64,000 nt of DNA from Symbiodinium natans (GCA_905221605.1 CAJNDS010002166.1:206001-270000); one strand, 5' to 3'; positions 1-10,470 are shown, numbered from the stretch's first letter. The notes: generated by a model from the letters alone, not told the origin. Numbers and translations are program-made.

Positions 1-316
1 ACCAAAAAAACCAAAAAACCAAAACCAAAACCAAAAAAAACCAAAACCAAAAAAACCAAAAAAACCAAAAAAACCAAAACCAAAAAAACCAAAAAAACCA
101 AAACCAAAAAAACAAAAAAAACCAAAACCAAAAAAACCAAAAATACCAAAAAAAACCAATTTTCCGGGACTCTCAGGAAATCCCTATGAGGCTTCTCCAA
201 GAGTCCCGGAAAATTGGTTTTTTTGGTATTTTTGGTTTTTTTGGTTTTGGTTGTTTTGGTTTTTTTGGTTTTTTTTTTTTTTGGTTTTTTGGTTTTGGTA
301 TTTTGTCTTTTTGGTT
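1..316. repeat. Large inverted repeat of CCAAAA / TTTTGG simple sequence
   Basis: The left arm is a degenerate (CCAAAA)n tract ending in a unique stretch that finishes at 173 with CCGGGACTCT. After a loop of about 26 nt, the right arm starts at 200 with AGAGTCCCGG and continues as the complementary (TTTTGG)n tract. The unique inner arm of about 30 nt is perfect apart from one A/T run length (8 versus 7). The outer arms match only as simple sequence. Frames read through it are phenylalanine-rich translations of the repeat and are not genes. It could be a foldback element or a replication-slippage product. Confidence 0.85.
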
Positions 317-329
317 CGCCTTCACGGTC

Positions 330-1850
330 ACGAGGCAGCAACTACGCATTTTTAAGTGTGCTTATGCTAATTGTGCTTTTCAGAAATAGTATACAAGTGG
401 TCTTTCTAGTGCTTCAGAACTATTTGTTTCGTTATTATGTAAGTAGAGCCGCTAGTGTTTATTGCATCTTTTGGTTGTACTCAAGTGTAGTAGACCTTAT
501 TCAGCCATTACTTGGTGCTCTGGTAGCTCAATTCGCATGGATAATATTTGCCTGGTAAATGCGATTAATTATCTAGAAGCAGCATTTGCAATACTTGTCT
601 CGAGAAAAAGCATTTATTGCTTAGAATTGTTTGCTTAAAAAGTGACTCCTACTCGTCCAGGGATACCCCAAAACCCTATAATCCAAACTTCACCAGAGAT
701 TCTCCTGAAAAGCTTGCGCTTTTGGATGTTTTTACGTATTTGTGAATTTGCTTGTGGTATGGCCTTCACTAAGTACTTTTCTAGGATTCTTGTGCATTTT
801 TTAAGCCTGATTGTGCAAGTTGCGTTTTTCAAGCATAGTATATATGTGGTCTTTATTGAATACTTCAGACATCTTTGTTTCATCGTTATGTAAGTAGAAC
901 CGATTTCCATTATTGTGCATTTTTAAGCTTGCTTATGCAAATTGTGCTTTTCAGACATAGTATACAAGTGGTCTTTAGTGAATACTTCAGCAATCTTTGT
1001 CTCATTGTTATGTAGGTAGAACCGTTTCCATTTCCGCAAGTGTTTATTTCGTATTTGGTTGAGTATGGTCCTTTAAATAGTATTCACTTGAGTCAAATTG
1101 GGCTATTTGCTTAAGAATTCCTCTAGTAGTTAAATTCGCATAGAATGAATACTTCAAAAAAAATTGTTTCATGAATATGTAAACATAAGGTGTTTCATTT
1201 GACTTTGCAGATAGTATTTCAATAATACTTTGCCTGGTATAAACACAACTGTTTCAATGCATTAGTTGCTCAACAAAGCACTATTTGCCCTTTAAACCAC
1301 ACTTTGCCATATGTTGGTTGTATATGGTGCTTATTTCGTATTTTGGTTGAGTATGGTCCTTTAAATGGTATTCACTTGAGTCAAATTGGGCTATTTGCTT
1401 AATAATTACTCTAGTAGCTAAATTCGCATAAAATGATTATTTCAAAAATAAAAACGATTCATGAATATGTAAACATAAGGTATTTCAGTGGACTTTTCAG
1501 AGAGCATACTTTGCCTAGTACAAGCACAATTGTATAAATACAGTAATTGCACTTTAAACCCACACTTTGCCATATTTTGGTTGAGAATGGTGTCTATTTC
1601 GTATCTTGGTTGAGTATGCTCCCTTAAATGGTATTCACTCGAGTCAAATTGGGCTCTTTGCTTAATAATTACTCTAGTAGCTAAATTCACATAGAACCAA
1701 GAAAAATGTTTCACTATTTGATTAATACTTTGCCTCGTACAAACACAATTGTATAAATAAATTAGTTGCTCAACAAAACATTAATTGCCCTTTAAAAACG
1801 CACAATTTGCATAGAAAAACACTGATCTAAACATCTAAAAACAGCATTGT
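330..1850. repeat. AT-rich degenerate direct repeats (satellite-like)
   Basis: No gene is seen. Two repeat units recur. One, starting TTATTTCGTATTTTGGTTGA, appears near 1041, 1331 and 1590 and runs through TCAAATTGGGCTATTTGCTT. The other, around CTTTTCAGACATAGTATACA, appears near 383, 825 and 950 and ends in TTATGTAAGTAGAACC. Spacing is uneven (about 250-290 nt) and the copies have diverged. Base composition is far more AT-rich than the rest of the window. Confidence 0.75.
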
Positions 1851-2035
1851 CCGCTTCAGATTCAAAATGTAGATTCTTCCAAATGCTGGCTTATCGGGGT
1901 CTGTGAGGTGGGTGTCCCAGTAACTGTCCTTCATTACCCGGTGATTAACTACGCGACTTTTGGGCCTTGTTTGTTATTTTTTGTTAAAAAGGCCTAAAAA
2001 GGCCTAAAAAGGGTAGGTCGCTGGGGGGGGGGTAG

Positions 2036-2105
2036 CATATATATATATATATACTTATATATGTATATATATATATATATACATTTTTTATTTTTATTTA
2101 TGTAT
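2036..2105. repeat. AT microsatellite
   Basis: Interrupted (TA)n with TACTTATA and TGTATA interruptions follows a run of nine G. No coding signal. Confidence 0.9.
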
Positions 2106-2140
2106 AAAGCCTATATACACCCCATATAAGCCCTCACAAA

Positions 2141-2280
2141 CCTCATGCAGCTGCCCAGTCGCTGGCGGAGCTGCGTGGTGATCATGCCGTCGTACTCAAA
2201 GCTTTGGGCGGCGTACATCACTTTGCCGCAGGCCTCAGACTCCAAGGTGCGGGCTTCGGCTTCGGGTTTCAAGCTTCAGG
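2141..2280 (-). CDS. Exon-like island, unknown protein
   Basis: The minus strand reads without a stop as a normal-looking peptide containing CGKVMYAAQSFEYDGMITTQ followed by LRQRLGSCMR, preceded by a charged KPEAEARTLESEA stretch. Immediately after the Arg codon the sense strand reads GAG/GTTTGTG, a possible GT donor. The product is not recognised. It lies on the same strand as the islands at 3.2, 4.1, 5.3, 8.1 and 9.0 kb and may belong to the same many-exon gene, but that joining is inference. Confidence 0.4.
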
Positions 2281-2642
2281 GTTCAGGGGATGAGTTTAGG
2301 CCTTTTTGGAATTTTGGGGGTTGTCTAGAGTTTCTAGGCATTTTTAGCGTTTCGGTGTTTGTTGAGGTTGTAGTGGTCTTGGGTGTGGTAGTTCTTGTCT
2401 TGTGGCTACGAACGGTGGAGCTTTAGAGGCGTCTCAAGCTCCACAACGGCACACAGCTCGTGCATCACGAATGTAAGGGGAATTTGTGTGCTGAGAGAAT
2501 CGCTTCGAGTTGCTTGGGGCGGCTCGCCGTACGACTTGTAGGCGTTTAGAGGCTCCAGTGGAGCCTTTGGGATGTACACGGCGTGCCGTCAACCGACGTT
2601 GCAGCACTCACAGTTTAACAAATGAAACCATCGCACCGCCTG

Positions 2643-2790
2643 TTTTTTGTTCTTTCTTTCTTGTGTTTCTTGTTGTTTACTTGTTTTCTCTCTCTCACTC
2701 TCTCGCTTGCTCTTGCTTTCTCTCCACACGCTTACTCCCCCGAAAGGTGCTCCCTCTCTCTCTCTCTCTCCATCTGCATCTCCCCTGAAT
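2643..2790. repeat. CT-rich low-complexity tract
   Basis: A pyrimidine-rich stretch with TTTCTTTCTT and (CT)n runs. The serine/leucine-rich frames it produces are composition artefacts. Confidence 0.8.
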
Positions 2791-3206
2791 TCATTTACTG
2801 AGTTCGGCATTGTGCCTCTCGAGATGCACGTTGTTCCTTTTAGTTTGTTGGCTATTTGCTTCTCTCCGCCCCTCCCTCTCTCAACATAGCTGCTGCTGCA
2901 GGAGATATAGGAGGACTTCAGTAGCGAGCTCCCCCGCCTTGACGAACTTGCTCAACTTAAGTGCCCCGCTCACCAACAAGAGTTTCACTAGGATGGGCTA
3001 TGAGCCCTTATCATCGGCTATCATCAGCCCGATAGCCCTGCAAAAGAAGCCTTTTGTAAGGGGTGACAGGGAATAACAGCCAATCCTGGTATGTCACATC
3101 GGTCAACCAACCAAACCCTACACCCTTTAAGCCTAAAAAAAGTTTAGGGTTTAGGGTGAGGGTTTAGAGGTTTAGGTTTCAGGGTTTCAGGGTTTAGGGT
3201 TTAGGG

Positions 3207-3309
3207 AGCAATCCTTGCGAAGCTCGAATTCAGACTGGCGGCCACGGGGTCGTAGGGGTTGATGTGGACATTGGGCTCGAAGTAGGGGTAGACATTCCAG
3301 GTGTAAACC
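3207..3309 (-). CDS. Exon-like island, unknown protein
   Basis: The minus strand has a possible acceptor GGCCAG/G and then reads VYTWNVYPYFEPNVHINPYD, followed by PVAASLNSSFARI. The aromatic, proline and asparagine content is that of a folded protein rather than repeat translation. Downstream it runs into a CCCTAAA tract (sense). No GT donor is obvious at the 3' edge, although dinoflagellates also use GC and GA donors. Family not recognised. Confidence 0.42.
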
Positions 3310-3327
3310 TGGCCCCGTTCTAGGCTA

Positions 3328-3440
3328 TATGGGGATTTACGAAGAGACAGGACCCCCAATTTCGACACCAAATAGTAGGATTCCCTTATAAAACAAGGGC
3401 CCCACTAAGGTACCTCCTCATGTCGGAAGCCCCACATAGG
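3328..3440. repeat. Dispersed short repeat, GGGGRTTTACGAA...GGTACC family, copy a
   Basis: Contains GGGGATTTACGAAGAGACAG, then GGACCCCC, GGATTCCCTTATAA and AAGGTACCTC followed by CGGAAGCCCCACA. Comparable blocks in the same order occur at 10903-11006 and 42238-42345, and the first block also at 41922. It is non-coding, MITE-sized and moderately palindromic. Confidence 0.6.
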
Positions 3441-4073
3441 GTTTAGGGGGCTTAAGCCTTCTAGGCTCTTGGATGCATCGGTACTCCCAGAAAAGGGCAT
3501 GACAAATGGGTGTGTGGATCTGTTTCCATCCGCGACAAGAACCTCGAGCCTAGACACACCTTGGAGTTTAGGGCTTAATCAGGGTTCAGGTACCGCTTTC
3601 CCCGCCGAGCTTGTAGAGCCGCAGTGACTGCTACTACAATGTAGCTTGACGCCTGTGGAGGGCGTATATGCAAGGGTGCAGTGCGGATGTACACCCAGGT
3701 GCTTACAGCGCATGAATGCCGCTGCGCAAGGAGTACTGATAAGTGAGACATCTTTCGCAATGGTTTGGGCTTCATCTTCTCACTGACCCCTGTCCAGCAT
3801 CTGCAGCAACTGTGTCAAGTACCCACGGAAACATGGCTAAGCAACGGTTGCAGAGTAGCAGGTCACCCCTTGGATTGAACAGCCAAAACCATGATACCAT
3901 ATTCGCAGAAGCCTGCACATTCTGCACCCTAAACCCCCTGCCATTCCCTAAATGCTAAACCAAAAACCCCAAACCCGAAACCCTAAACCCTAAACCCCAT
4001 GCCCTTCACAGCATCCTATTGAGCAGCCACACCGAAGACTGAGCCAGAGTGGCCCAGCGTCGGCCGTACTTAC

Positions 4074-4107
4074 CATTGACGTAGCGGAAGAAGTCGACAA
4101 CGCCGGC
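4074..4107 (-). CDS. Short exon with canonical splice sites
   Basis: The minus strand reads GTCAGTAG/GCCGGCGTTG and ends CGTCAATG/GTAAGTACGG. This gives a 34-nt exon encoding about AGVVDFFRYVN between an AG/G acceptor and a consensus GTAAGT donor. It is one of the clearest splice-site pairs among the islands. Family unknown. Confidence 0.4.
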
Positions 4108-4114
4108 CTACTGA

Positions 4115-4256
4115 CTTCGGGTTTAGGGTTTAGGGTTTAGGGTTTAGGGTGTAGAGTTTAGGGTTTAGGGTTTAGGGTTTAGGGTTTAGGGTCTAGAGTT
4201 TAGGGTTTAGGGCTTAGGGTTTACGGCTTAGGGTTTAGGGCAGGTTTAGGGTTTAG
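4115..4256 (+). repeat. Interstitial TTTAGGG array
   Basis: About 18 heptamers with variants such as TGTAGAG, TCTAGAG and CTTAGGG. They read as the G-rich strand on plus. Confidence 0.95.
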
Positions 4257-4529
4257 ACTTCGAATTGGCGTTTGTCTTCCACGCTCTTTCAGCGTGTGTT
4301 GGGGCTTGTACAATATTCTTGAAGCCCCCTTTTTCTCATAAATCCGACCATGTACGGACGATGGAAGAAAGCATGTTCACTTTTGGCCCTACACCCTAAA
4401 CCCTGAATCCTAAACCCAGGGCTTTGGTATGGCGACTCTGAAAACCCTAACCCTGATGCCGGTCGGGGTGAAGGCCGAGCTCTCGGGGGCTATGCTATAC
4501 CCAAGATCTTAGCAGCCGACCTCTTTTCA

Positions 4530-5320
4530 TGGGTTTAGGGTTTAGGGTTTGGGGTTTAGGTTTGGGGTTTGGGGTAGGGTTTGGGGTTTAGGATTCGGGG
4601 TTTAGGGTTAAATTACTTGCTATATAAGGACTTCGGGGCCCAAGTATACAATAATGAGGTACATGGACCCTTATGGCATGATGATGACAAAAAAACCGAC
4701 GCGCAGGTAACCTGCAAAAAAACCGTAAGCTTTGGGTTCTTAGAGTAGTACCTACACCTCAACCCTTAGCCTCAAACCCTAAACCCTGTATCTTTACATA
4801 TGCAGTCGTCAAGGCCGGTCCAAGCAACGTTTGTTCCTCTACAGCAGTTTAGAGTTGAGGGTCGAGGGGCACATCTATGTGGCCTACTCCCAAAACCCTT
4901 GTGAGCAACGGACTTGGAAGCTCCCGGCACACATGAATCTATTTTCAGGAATCGCCGCTACGCAATCTCACACACAACACACCTATTCACGCAAGTCACC
5001 ATGAGGAAGCACACGGGAAGCAAGAAAAGAAGTTTGAGCAGCCTTCCACATCCGAACAGCCAAGTGGTGCAAGGACTGTCCGCAAGCTCCTCCCAAACCC
5101 AAAATTCGAAGCCCTAAACCCTGCATCGCATGAGCAACATGCCTTCCCTTGCCCTAATTCCACGGCACCCTGACATCCCGAAGAACCTGAACAATGACCC
5201 CCAAGTTTCGGTCTCAAAAGCCCTCTGGGGTCTAGGGTCCCGGGTCCCTTGAGCCTGAACCCTAAACCCGAACCCGGCGCCCCTTCAGAAAACTGAACTC
5301 CGGCGTTCGGGTTCAATGAG
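4530..5320. other. Mixed telomere-like fragments, no clear gene
   Basis: Short TTTAGGG/TTTGGGG tracts (4530-4605) and CCCTAAA fragments (4770, 5110, 5255) are separated by unique sequence. Frames on both strands are short and conflict with each other, and I see no supportable exon. Confidence 0.5.
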
Positions 5321-5324
5321 CTTT

Positions 5325-5402
5325 GCATCTTGGTGGTTGGGCCGCCTCGGGTGTGTTGACGAAGGGCTTCTGCGACAAGATGTAGCCGCCCATGACCTCA
5401 TG
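5325..5402 (-). CDS. Exon-like island, unknown protein
   Basis: The minus strand reads HEVMGGYILSQKPFVNTPEA and continues AQPPRCK. It lies between a CCCTAAA array on its right (TTTAGGG in the sense direction, directly upstream) and mixed sequence on its left. It is plausible coding sequence, but exact splice sites are unresolved. Confidence 0.38.
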
Positions 5403-5407
5403 AGGTT

Positions 5408-5468
5408 CCTAAACCCTAAACCCTAAACCCTAAACCCTAAACCCTAAACCCTAAACCCTAAACCCTAA
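5408..5468 (-). repeat. Interstitial CCCTAAA array
   Basis: Eight to nine perfect heptamers, C-rich strand on plus. Confidence 0.95.
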
Positions 5469-5569
5469 GGGGAGGCTGTCGGCTCTAGCCCCTTGGGATC
5501 CTTCCTTTTGATTTCCTGCATTTCAAGCATTTGGGTGCCTGGGGAGGACTTGGGAGCCTTGTGCAAATA

Positions 5570-6310
5570 CATTTCTGTGGGTTAGAATTTAGGGTTTCGG
5601 GTTTTAGGGGGTTAAGGGGCTAGAATTTAGGGTTTAGGGCTTAAGGGGTCAGAGTTTTGGGTTTAGGTTTAGGGTTTAAGGGGTTAGATTCAGGTTATGC
5701 AGGGAGCAGGGCCCATAGAACTTTCAAGATCGTGTCCAACCAACCGCTACGCTGTGTCAGTCCGGTTTTTTGTCTGAGCTGACAGTCTGACAGTTGATCT
5801 TTGGGCGCCAGCCTCTTGACAGCAAGGTCTAGAATGCTCCAAGAAGGTTCAGGTTTTGAGGGTTTGCTGGGTTTGCTGCGCCTCTACACCCGACTAGGAC
5901 CTCGACACTCCCTTGAAATCCATAGGAGGCTTATGCAAGGGGTTGTGAGCTTGAAGGTTCATAGGGGGAGAAGGTCGACATTCGGGTTTTCATGGGGTGC
6001 GGTTCATAATGCTCTAAAGGATAAAGGCGCCTGTACGCCGGAAGGTCATATCATCAAGAGACAGGGCAGCCTTACGGGTGAAGCCTGAATCGACCGTGAA
6101 CGGCCTCTTTTCAGGTGCAGCTGTCCTCAGTCCTGCAAGGCAAAGCCTCAAATGCCAAAGCCTTCTACTTCTCCTGTGATGACACTTGCTGACCACAACT
6201 GTGGCCGCAACGTTTACCCCACACCCTATTCGGCCAAAACTGATCCGATGATCCTCTGAACCCTAAATAAACCCTAAACCCTAAACCGGAAAGTAGGGGA
6301 GAAATGCTGG
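5570..6310. other. Telomere-like tract plus unique sequence, no clear gene
   Basis: Degenerate TTTAGGG/TTAAGGG units at 5580-5690 are followed by about 500 nt of unique sequence (5700-6230) with open frames on both strands but no recognisable protein, and then a CCCTAAA stub near 6255. Confidence 0.4.
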
Positions 6311-6311
6311 C

Positions 6312-6378
6312 CGAAGCTCGGTGGTCAAGGGCACCGAAGAGAAGCCCTCCATCTTATCCATGTCCTGAAGGGCTCAGG
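6312..6378 (-). CDS. Short exon-like island
   Basis: The minus strand reads ALQDMDKMEGFSSVPLTTEL then RPAFLP. It is coding-like in composition and lies on the same strand as neighbouring islands. Splice sites are not certain. Confidence 0.3.
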
Positions 6379-6552
6379 GGCCTTTAGGCCTTTAGGGCTT
6401 AGGGCTTAGGGCTTAGGGCTTCTGTAGCACCATCTCCGAAGAGCGAACAACGGGTTTAGGATTCGGTTCTCTCAAGCCTTCCTTCAGGGTGGCCGGGCAA
6501 CCTTTCACCCCGAAGAGCCATGGAGATGCCAGAGTCAGAGGCCTCCCAAACC

Positions 6553-6645
6553 CGGGCTTAGGGTTTAGGGTTTAGGGTTTAGGGTTTAGGGTTTAGGGTT
6601 TAGGGTTTAGGGTTTAGGGTTGAGGGTTTAGGGTTTAGGGTGGTG
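6553..6645 (+). repeat. Interstitial TTTAGGG array
   Basis: About 13 heptamers, one TTGAGGG variant. Confidence 0.95.
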
Positions 6646-6788
6646 GCGCTTGCTGTCGGTACCATAACCTCTAGCACAGGAGGATTCTGTGAACAGCTAC
6701 CTGGCTGTGCGATAGAATACAGACGAACATGCAGCTTTTTGTTTGCCCTTCTTACTTTACTGGTACATACAAAAGCACATCGGGGGGT

Positions 6789-6946
6789 ACCCAAAGAGCC
6801 CAATACAACTTGATTAAGGAATCTACCTTAAATCATATTAAGGATCCCTATATAAATTTTAGGTATATTCCTTAAATCATAGCAAAAAGGATCCCTATAT
6901 AAACTGAGGGATATTCCTTAAGTTAAGGGGTATTGGGCTCTCTGGG
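6789..6946. mobile_element. MITE-like foldback element
   Basis: The left end ACCCAAAGAGCCCAATAC (6789-6806) is the inverse complement of the right end GTATTGGGCTCTCTGGGT (6930-6947) with one mismatch. Complementarity continues more loosely inward (TTAAGGAAT against ATTCCTTAA). Inside, CCTTAAATCATA...AAGGATCCCTATATAAA is directly repeated twice. It is about 158 nt and non-coding, as expected for a non-autonomous terminal-inverted-repeat element. No target-site duplication could be assigned with confidence. Confidence 0.75.
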
Positions 6947-6964
6947 TCCACGCCCAGGCTGCTC

Positions 6965-7072
6965 ACGGCCCTTGCGCGGCTATGGCCACCGGAGCTCCTT
7001 GGCACGGGCGTCCACTTTCCTTTGGAAGTACTTCTGCTGGAAGAGGCGCAGCTTGCCTCTCAGAAGTCATGG
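6965..7072 (-). CDS. Exon-like island, basic helical peptide
   Basis: The minus strand reads RGKLRLFQQKYFQRKVDARA then KELRWP before a stop. It is a charged amphipathic stretch of plausible coding character. Family unknown. Confidence 0.35.
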
Positions 7073-7082
7073 TTTGGGGCCA

Positions 7083-7131
7083 GAACCCTAAACCCTAAAC
7101 CCTAAACCCGGGGGGGGGGGGGGGGGGGGGG
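7083..7131. repeat. CCCTAAA stub joined to a run of 22 G
   Basis: Three to four CCCTAAA units run directly into 22 consecutive G (7110-7131). The exact length of such a run is doubtful in any assembly. Confidence 0.9.
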
Positions 7132-7599
7132 TTCTGCGATTCCTCCTCGGCTGTTCTGGGTTTCGGTCTTAGGTGGTCTAGGACGTCAGACCTTGAATAG
7201 CTACAATATCAAACAGCGACAAGACACAGCAAAGGTGATTGAACCACGCTTCTGGGTTCAGGGTTTCAACTAAGGTCTTCGGCTTAAACTGACTTCACCT
7301 CACACTGGAATATTTCAGATACCTTACCCAGAGGGTGTAGCAGCAAGCAGCAGCTTCGACACAGCTTCGTTTCAAACCCGTCGAAGATTACCCTCCATGA
7401 TCGCTTAAAGAGTTCTATAGGCGATGCCACGTACTACCTATGTCCCCAAATCTTCCACGAAGCATGAGAGAGCATCTCCATATGGTTGTAACGAAAGTTG
7501 CCACACCCGACTTCTAATTACCCATGAACCACGAAGCAGCATAGAGCAGCACATTCTGAACCTATTCCGGCCTAAAGCTGACTGACGCAAGGAGGCATG

Positions 7600-7920
7600 G
7601 TGGGGGGAAGTGGGCTGCTATTTCGCGCCACGCCTCTAAGCCTCTTTCCCGTGGAAGCTTCTGTTGTTTGTCAAGCCTCTTTAAGTGTGTAAGCCTCTAT
7701 CCCGAGGAAGCTTCTATTTTTTGTGGACTGGCTTCAAGCCTCTTCAAGCCTCTATAAGCTTCTCTAAGCCTCTCTAAGCCTCTAAAGGCCTCTACAGGGC
7801 CCTTTGGAACATCGTAAAGGCGCTTAAAAGGCGCTTAATGAAGGTGCTTAGGCGCATAAAGGCGCTTAGGCGCAGTGTCGCATGTGCCTAAAGGCACTTA
7901 AAGGCGCTTACACCCCGCAA
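7600..7920. repeat. Degenerate minisatellite: AAGCCTCT then AAAGGCGCTT units
   Basis: From about 7634 the motif AAGCCTCT recurs at irregular 9-20 nt spacing (CTCTAAGCCTCT). From 7807 it gives way to TAAAGGCGCTTAAAAGGCGC-type units. The preceding unique stretch 7140-7600 shows no supportable gene. Confidence 0.7.
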
Positions 7921-8104
7921 AATGCCAGGAGAGAAGGGTGAGAGAGAGAGAGACAGTCTCTACTGGCTGCTCCAAAGAGGGTTACTCGCCATAACTAGAG
8001 TTCCCCGACTTATTGCGACAAAAAAAGCAACGACAAAACCTCCAAGCAGGCTCTGGCGTCCCGCCGAACCTCAAGGCGCGACACCCTGCAGTCCAAGCAG
8101 CATT

Positions 8105-8227
8105 CCTTCGGTTCATCTGGATGCAAATGGATGAGCTCAACCTCATTGCCGATCGCCAATCCTCGGGTGCCCAGCAGGTAGCTGACGCGGCCCACCCTTC
8201 TGTCAGCATACCCTGGGCCAACAGCAC
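8105..8227 (-). CDS. Exon-like island, unknown protein
   Basis: After a sense-strand acceptor GGTTACAG/GTGCTG, a minus-strand frame contains VGPGYADRRVGRVSYLLGTR and then GLAIGNEVELIHLHPDEP. The composition looks like a globular protein with several beta strands. The opposite strand is also open here, so strand assignment rests on the splice site and composition. Confidence 0.4.
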
Positions 8228-8814
8228 CTGTAACCCTTTTGACCCTCAACCTTAAACCTGAGCTCACATGCATATGAAGCCGGCATTTCGGTGCAGCCCT
8301 ACTTGGAGGTTCATGGGCAGTTATCCTTATGGGTTAAATGTATGGTGGCGTAAATTAGAATTGAAACCTCGCTTGCTTCGGGTACTGGTAACCTTACTTA
8401 CATCTATCCATGTACAGCCAAGGTAAGCCCCCACATGCTCGCTCTCATAACGGAGCCAATACAGTACTTACCGGAAACAACCGCACACCCTAAACACTCC
8501 CTCCTGGCTCGTTGCACACTTTGCTGGCTAGTGCAGCAAGAACCCGCAGATGCCCTGCTCACGTGAAGCACTGCGCGCGAGGAACGTGCGCAGCTCAGGA
8601 GCTTGAGGTAAACTCTCGGCTCATGGGCTGGGGGATGATTTCAGAACTCGGGGCTTATGCACTGCGTTTTGTCGAGCTTCATGGGGCTACTGGAAAGCAC
8701 TCGAAGCCAAAAACACCAATAGGCTCTGGGTCTGGAAACCTTGCCAGAACTGTCGCTTGAGCCAAACTTCAAGCCGTGGGGCTGGGGGCTTGGCAGGTTT
8801 CAGCCAAGTGGCCC

Positions 8815-8872
8815 ATGGTGTAGTACCATCCGATGTACTCCATGAGCTCCTTCGCCTTAGGGGTTCACGGTT
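8815..8872 (-). CDS. Short exon-like island
   Basis: The minus strand reads KAKELMEYIGWYYTMGH. It lies 70 nt downstream (in sense) of the exon at 8941-9052, so the two are probably successive exons of one gene. Product unknown. Confidence 0.35.
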
Positions 8873-8940
8873 CAGTGTCCGTATACCCTGAGAGGGACAA
8901 TATAGTAGTTCTAGGGCAGTGCTAGGGTACCATGTCACAC

Positions 8941-9052
8941 GTCAGAAAGCTGCTCAAGCCGGCACAAGGCCCCGGCGTAGGCCCAGTCTGCATCATCGGC
9001 GGTCTCGTTGCAGGAGATCTGCGTGCCGAACAGCACTTTGATGCTGTTCGCC
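8941..9052 (-). CDS. Exon with clear splice sites, unknown protein
   Basis: The sense strand shows acceptor CTTTGCAG/GGCGAAC and donor CTGAC/GTGTGAC. Between them the frame contains ANSIKVLFGTQISCNETADD and AWAYAGALCRLEQLS-like sequence (exactly DADWAYAGALCRLEQLSD). This 112-nt exon is among the best supported in the first 25 kb. I do not recognise the family. Confidence 0.48.
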
Positions 9053-9084
9053 CTGCAAAGAGTGTTTGGCTGAAGGGAGCTGAA

Positions 9085-9340
9085 GCCCTAAACCCTAAAC
9101 CCTAAACCCTTAACCCTAAACCCTAAACCCTAACCAGCAGCCTCAAGGAGCCAACTCCTGCAAGCACTGTGCCCCAGGGAGCCGGGGACGCGAGACCCTG
9201 AACCGAAGAGACCCTACTTGGAGGTTCAGGGTTTAGGGTTCAGGGTTTAGGGTTCAGGGTTTAGGGTTTAGGGTTTGGGGTTTGGGGTTCAGGGTTTAGG
9301 GTTTAGTAGGGTTTAGGGTTTAGGGTTCAGGGTACTTAAT
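9085..9340. repeat. CCCTAAA array then TTTAGGG array, convergent
   Basis: CCCTAAA units (9085-9132), 95 nt of unique sequence, then TTTAGGG/TTCAGGG units (9227-9340). The two arrays face each other across the unique stretch. Confidence 0.9.
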
Positions 9341-10145
9341 AACCAATTATAACTGCTGTACTTGTAACCTACCTATAAGCCCCTTAAGTGCCCGAATCGG
9401 GTTCTAAGTACAGTTAACAGTACAGCTATAATTGGTTTATAAGTACCATGAACCTCCAAGAAGACCCCGGAGTCGCCTCAAGACCCTGACGACTGTAAAG
9501 ACATGAAACCCGCAAAGCTGCATTTTTTCTGTTCTCAGCTGCTCTGAAAGAGCAACCTCTTCGGGATAGCAGTGTTGTTGGGGAGAGGGGGGGGGGGGAA
9601 CCTGAAGCCAAAGTGATATTAAGCGGACTTATATGATCCATATGCAAAGGGTGTAGGGCTTAGGATTTAGGGTGCCGGATACCGTAAGATAGATTATAGT
9701 CGTATAGGGTGTAGTATCCCTAAACCCTAAACCCTAAACTTAGGGTTCGTTTCTGGTCCCGAAGAATTCACATGGCAAGTGGCCAGACATACTCGCGGAG
9801 GTCCCTCCAAATCGCCTGGCATGGCCAAACCATTGGGGAGTCTGTTCATGAAATGATCTACAGGGCCCAAAAACAGGAAGGACCAAAAACAGGGGCGGAG
9901 AGATACGGCGAACATAAGCCACTTCTAGACAGAAGTGATTTGGGTTTGTATGAGCTCATCATCGGACCTTTATTTGGGGGAAGCCATGCACCTTAAATTG
10001 GCTAGTCACAGCGCCGGAGCAAACCCTGAACCCTCTTTGCATTTAGATGTAACTAAACCAACAAACCCTTCCCTTGTTTTCGTGGGCCCAAAAAAGCGGT
10101 CCCACTGCGCTCCTGGGCTCCCAGCAAGGCTTAGGGCCGAGGGTG
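9341..10145. other. Unique sequence with no supportable gene
   Basis: Holds a TA-rich stretch with an ATAACCAATTATAA / TATAATTGGTTTATAA inverted pair (about 9338 and 9427), small CCCTAAA and TTTAGGG stubs, and short open frames on both strands that contradict each other. Confidence 0.4.
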
Positions 10146-10146
10146 C

Positions 10147-10345
10147 TCACTCGGACACTGAGAATGGAGCCCGCCTTGCGATCGTAGTTGCTATCCCATC
10201 TCGAATCCTTGGGCTGGCCACAACGCTTCGGGACTTTGACAGCGGAACTTGGTCAGGGGGGCAGTAGAGGAAACTTGCGAGACTTTCGCGTAAGAAGTCC
10301 CTGCAGCTGAAGAAGCACAGTTCTGCATTGGGGATCTGCAATTCG
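10147..10345 (-). CDS. Possible exon, unknown protein
   Basis: The minus strand is open and reads LKSELQIPNAELCFFSCRDF then LRESLASFLYCPPDQVPLSK. The composition is credible for coding sequence. Downstream it ends in SVSE near a stop. The long open frame continuing upstream is only the translated CT-rich tract and should not be joined to it. Confidence 0.33.
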
Positions 10346-10470
10346 CTCTTGAGAGAGGACAGGCAGGGCGTCATGAGCACGGATGCTTCAACCACTCTTT
10401 TCGCCCTAGGGACTAACCTTAAACGGGGTTTACGTTCTTTTTTCCCTGATAGGGAGTTTCGTTTGTGGAA

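Noticed and set aside
8758-8772. CTTGAGCCAAA as a reverse spliced-leader end
   Set aside because: Eleven bases match by chance. The rest of the leader is absent.
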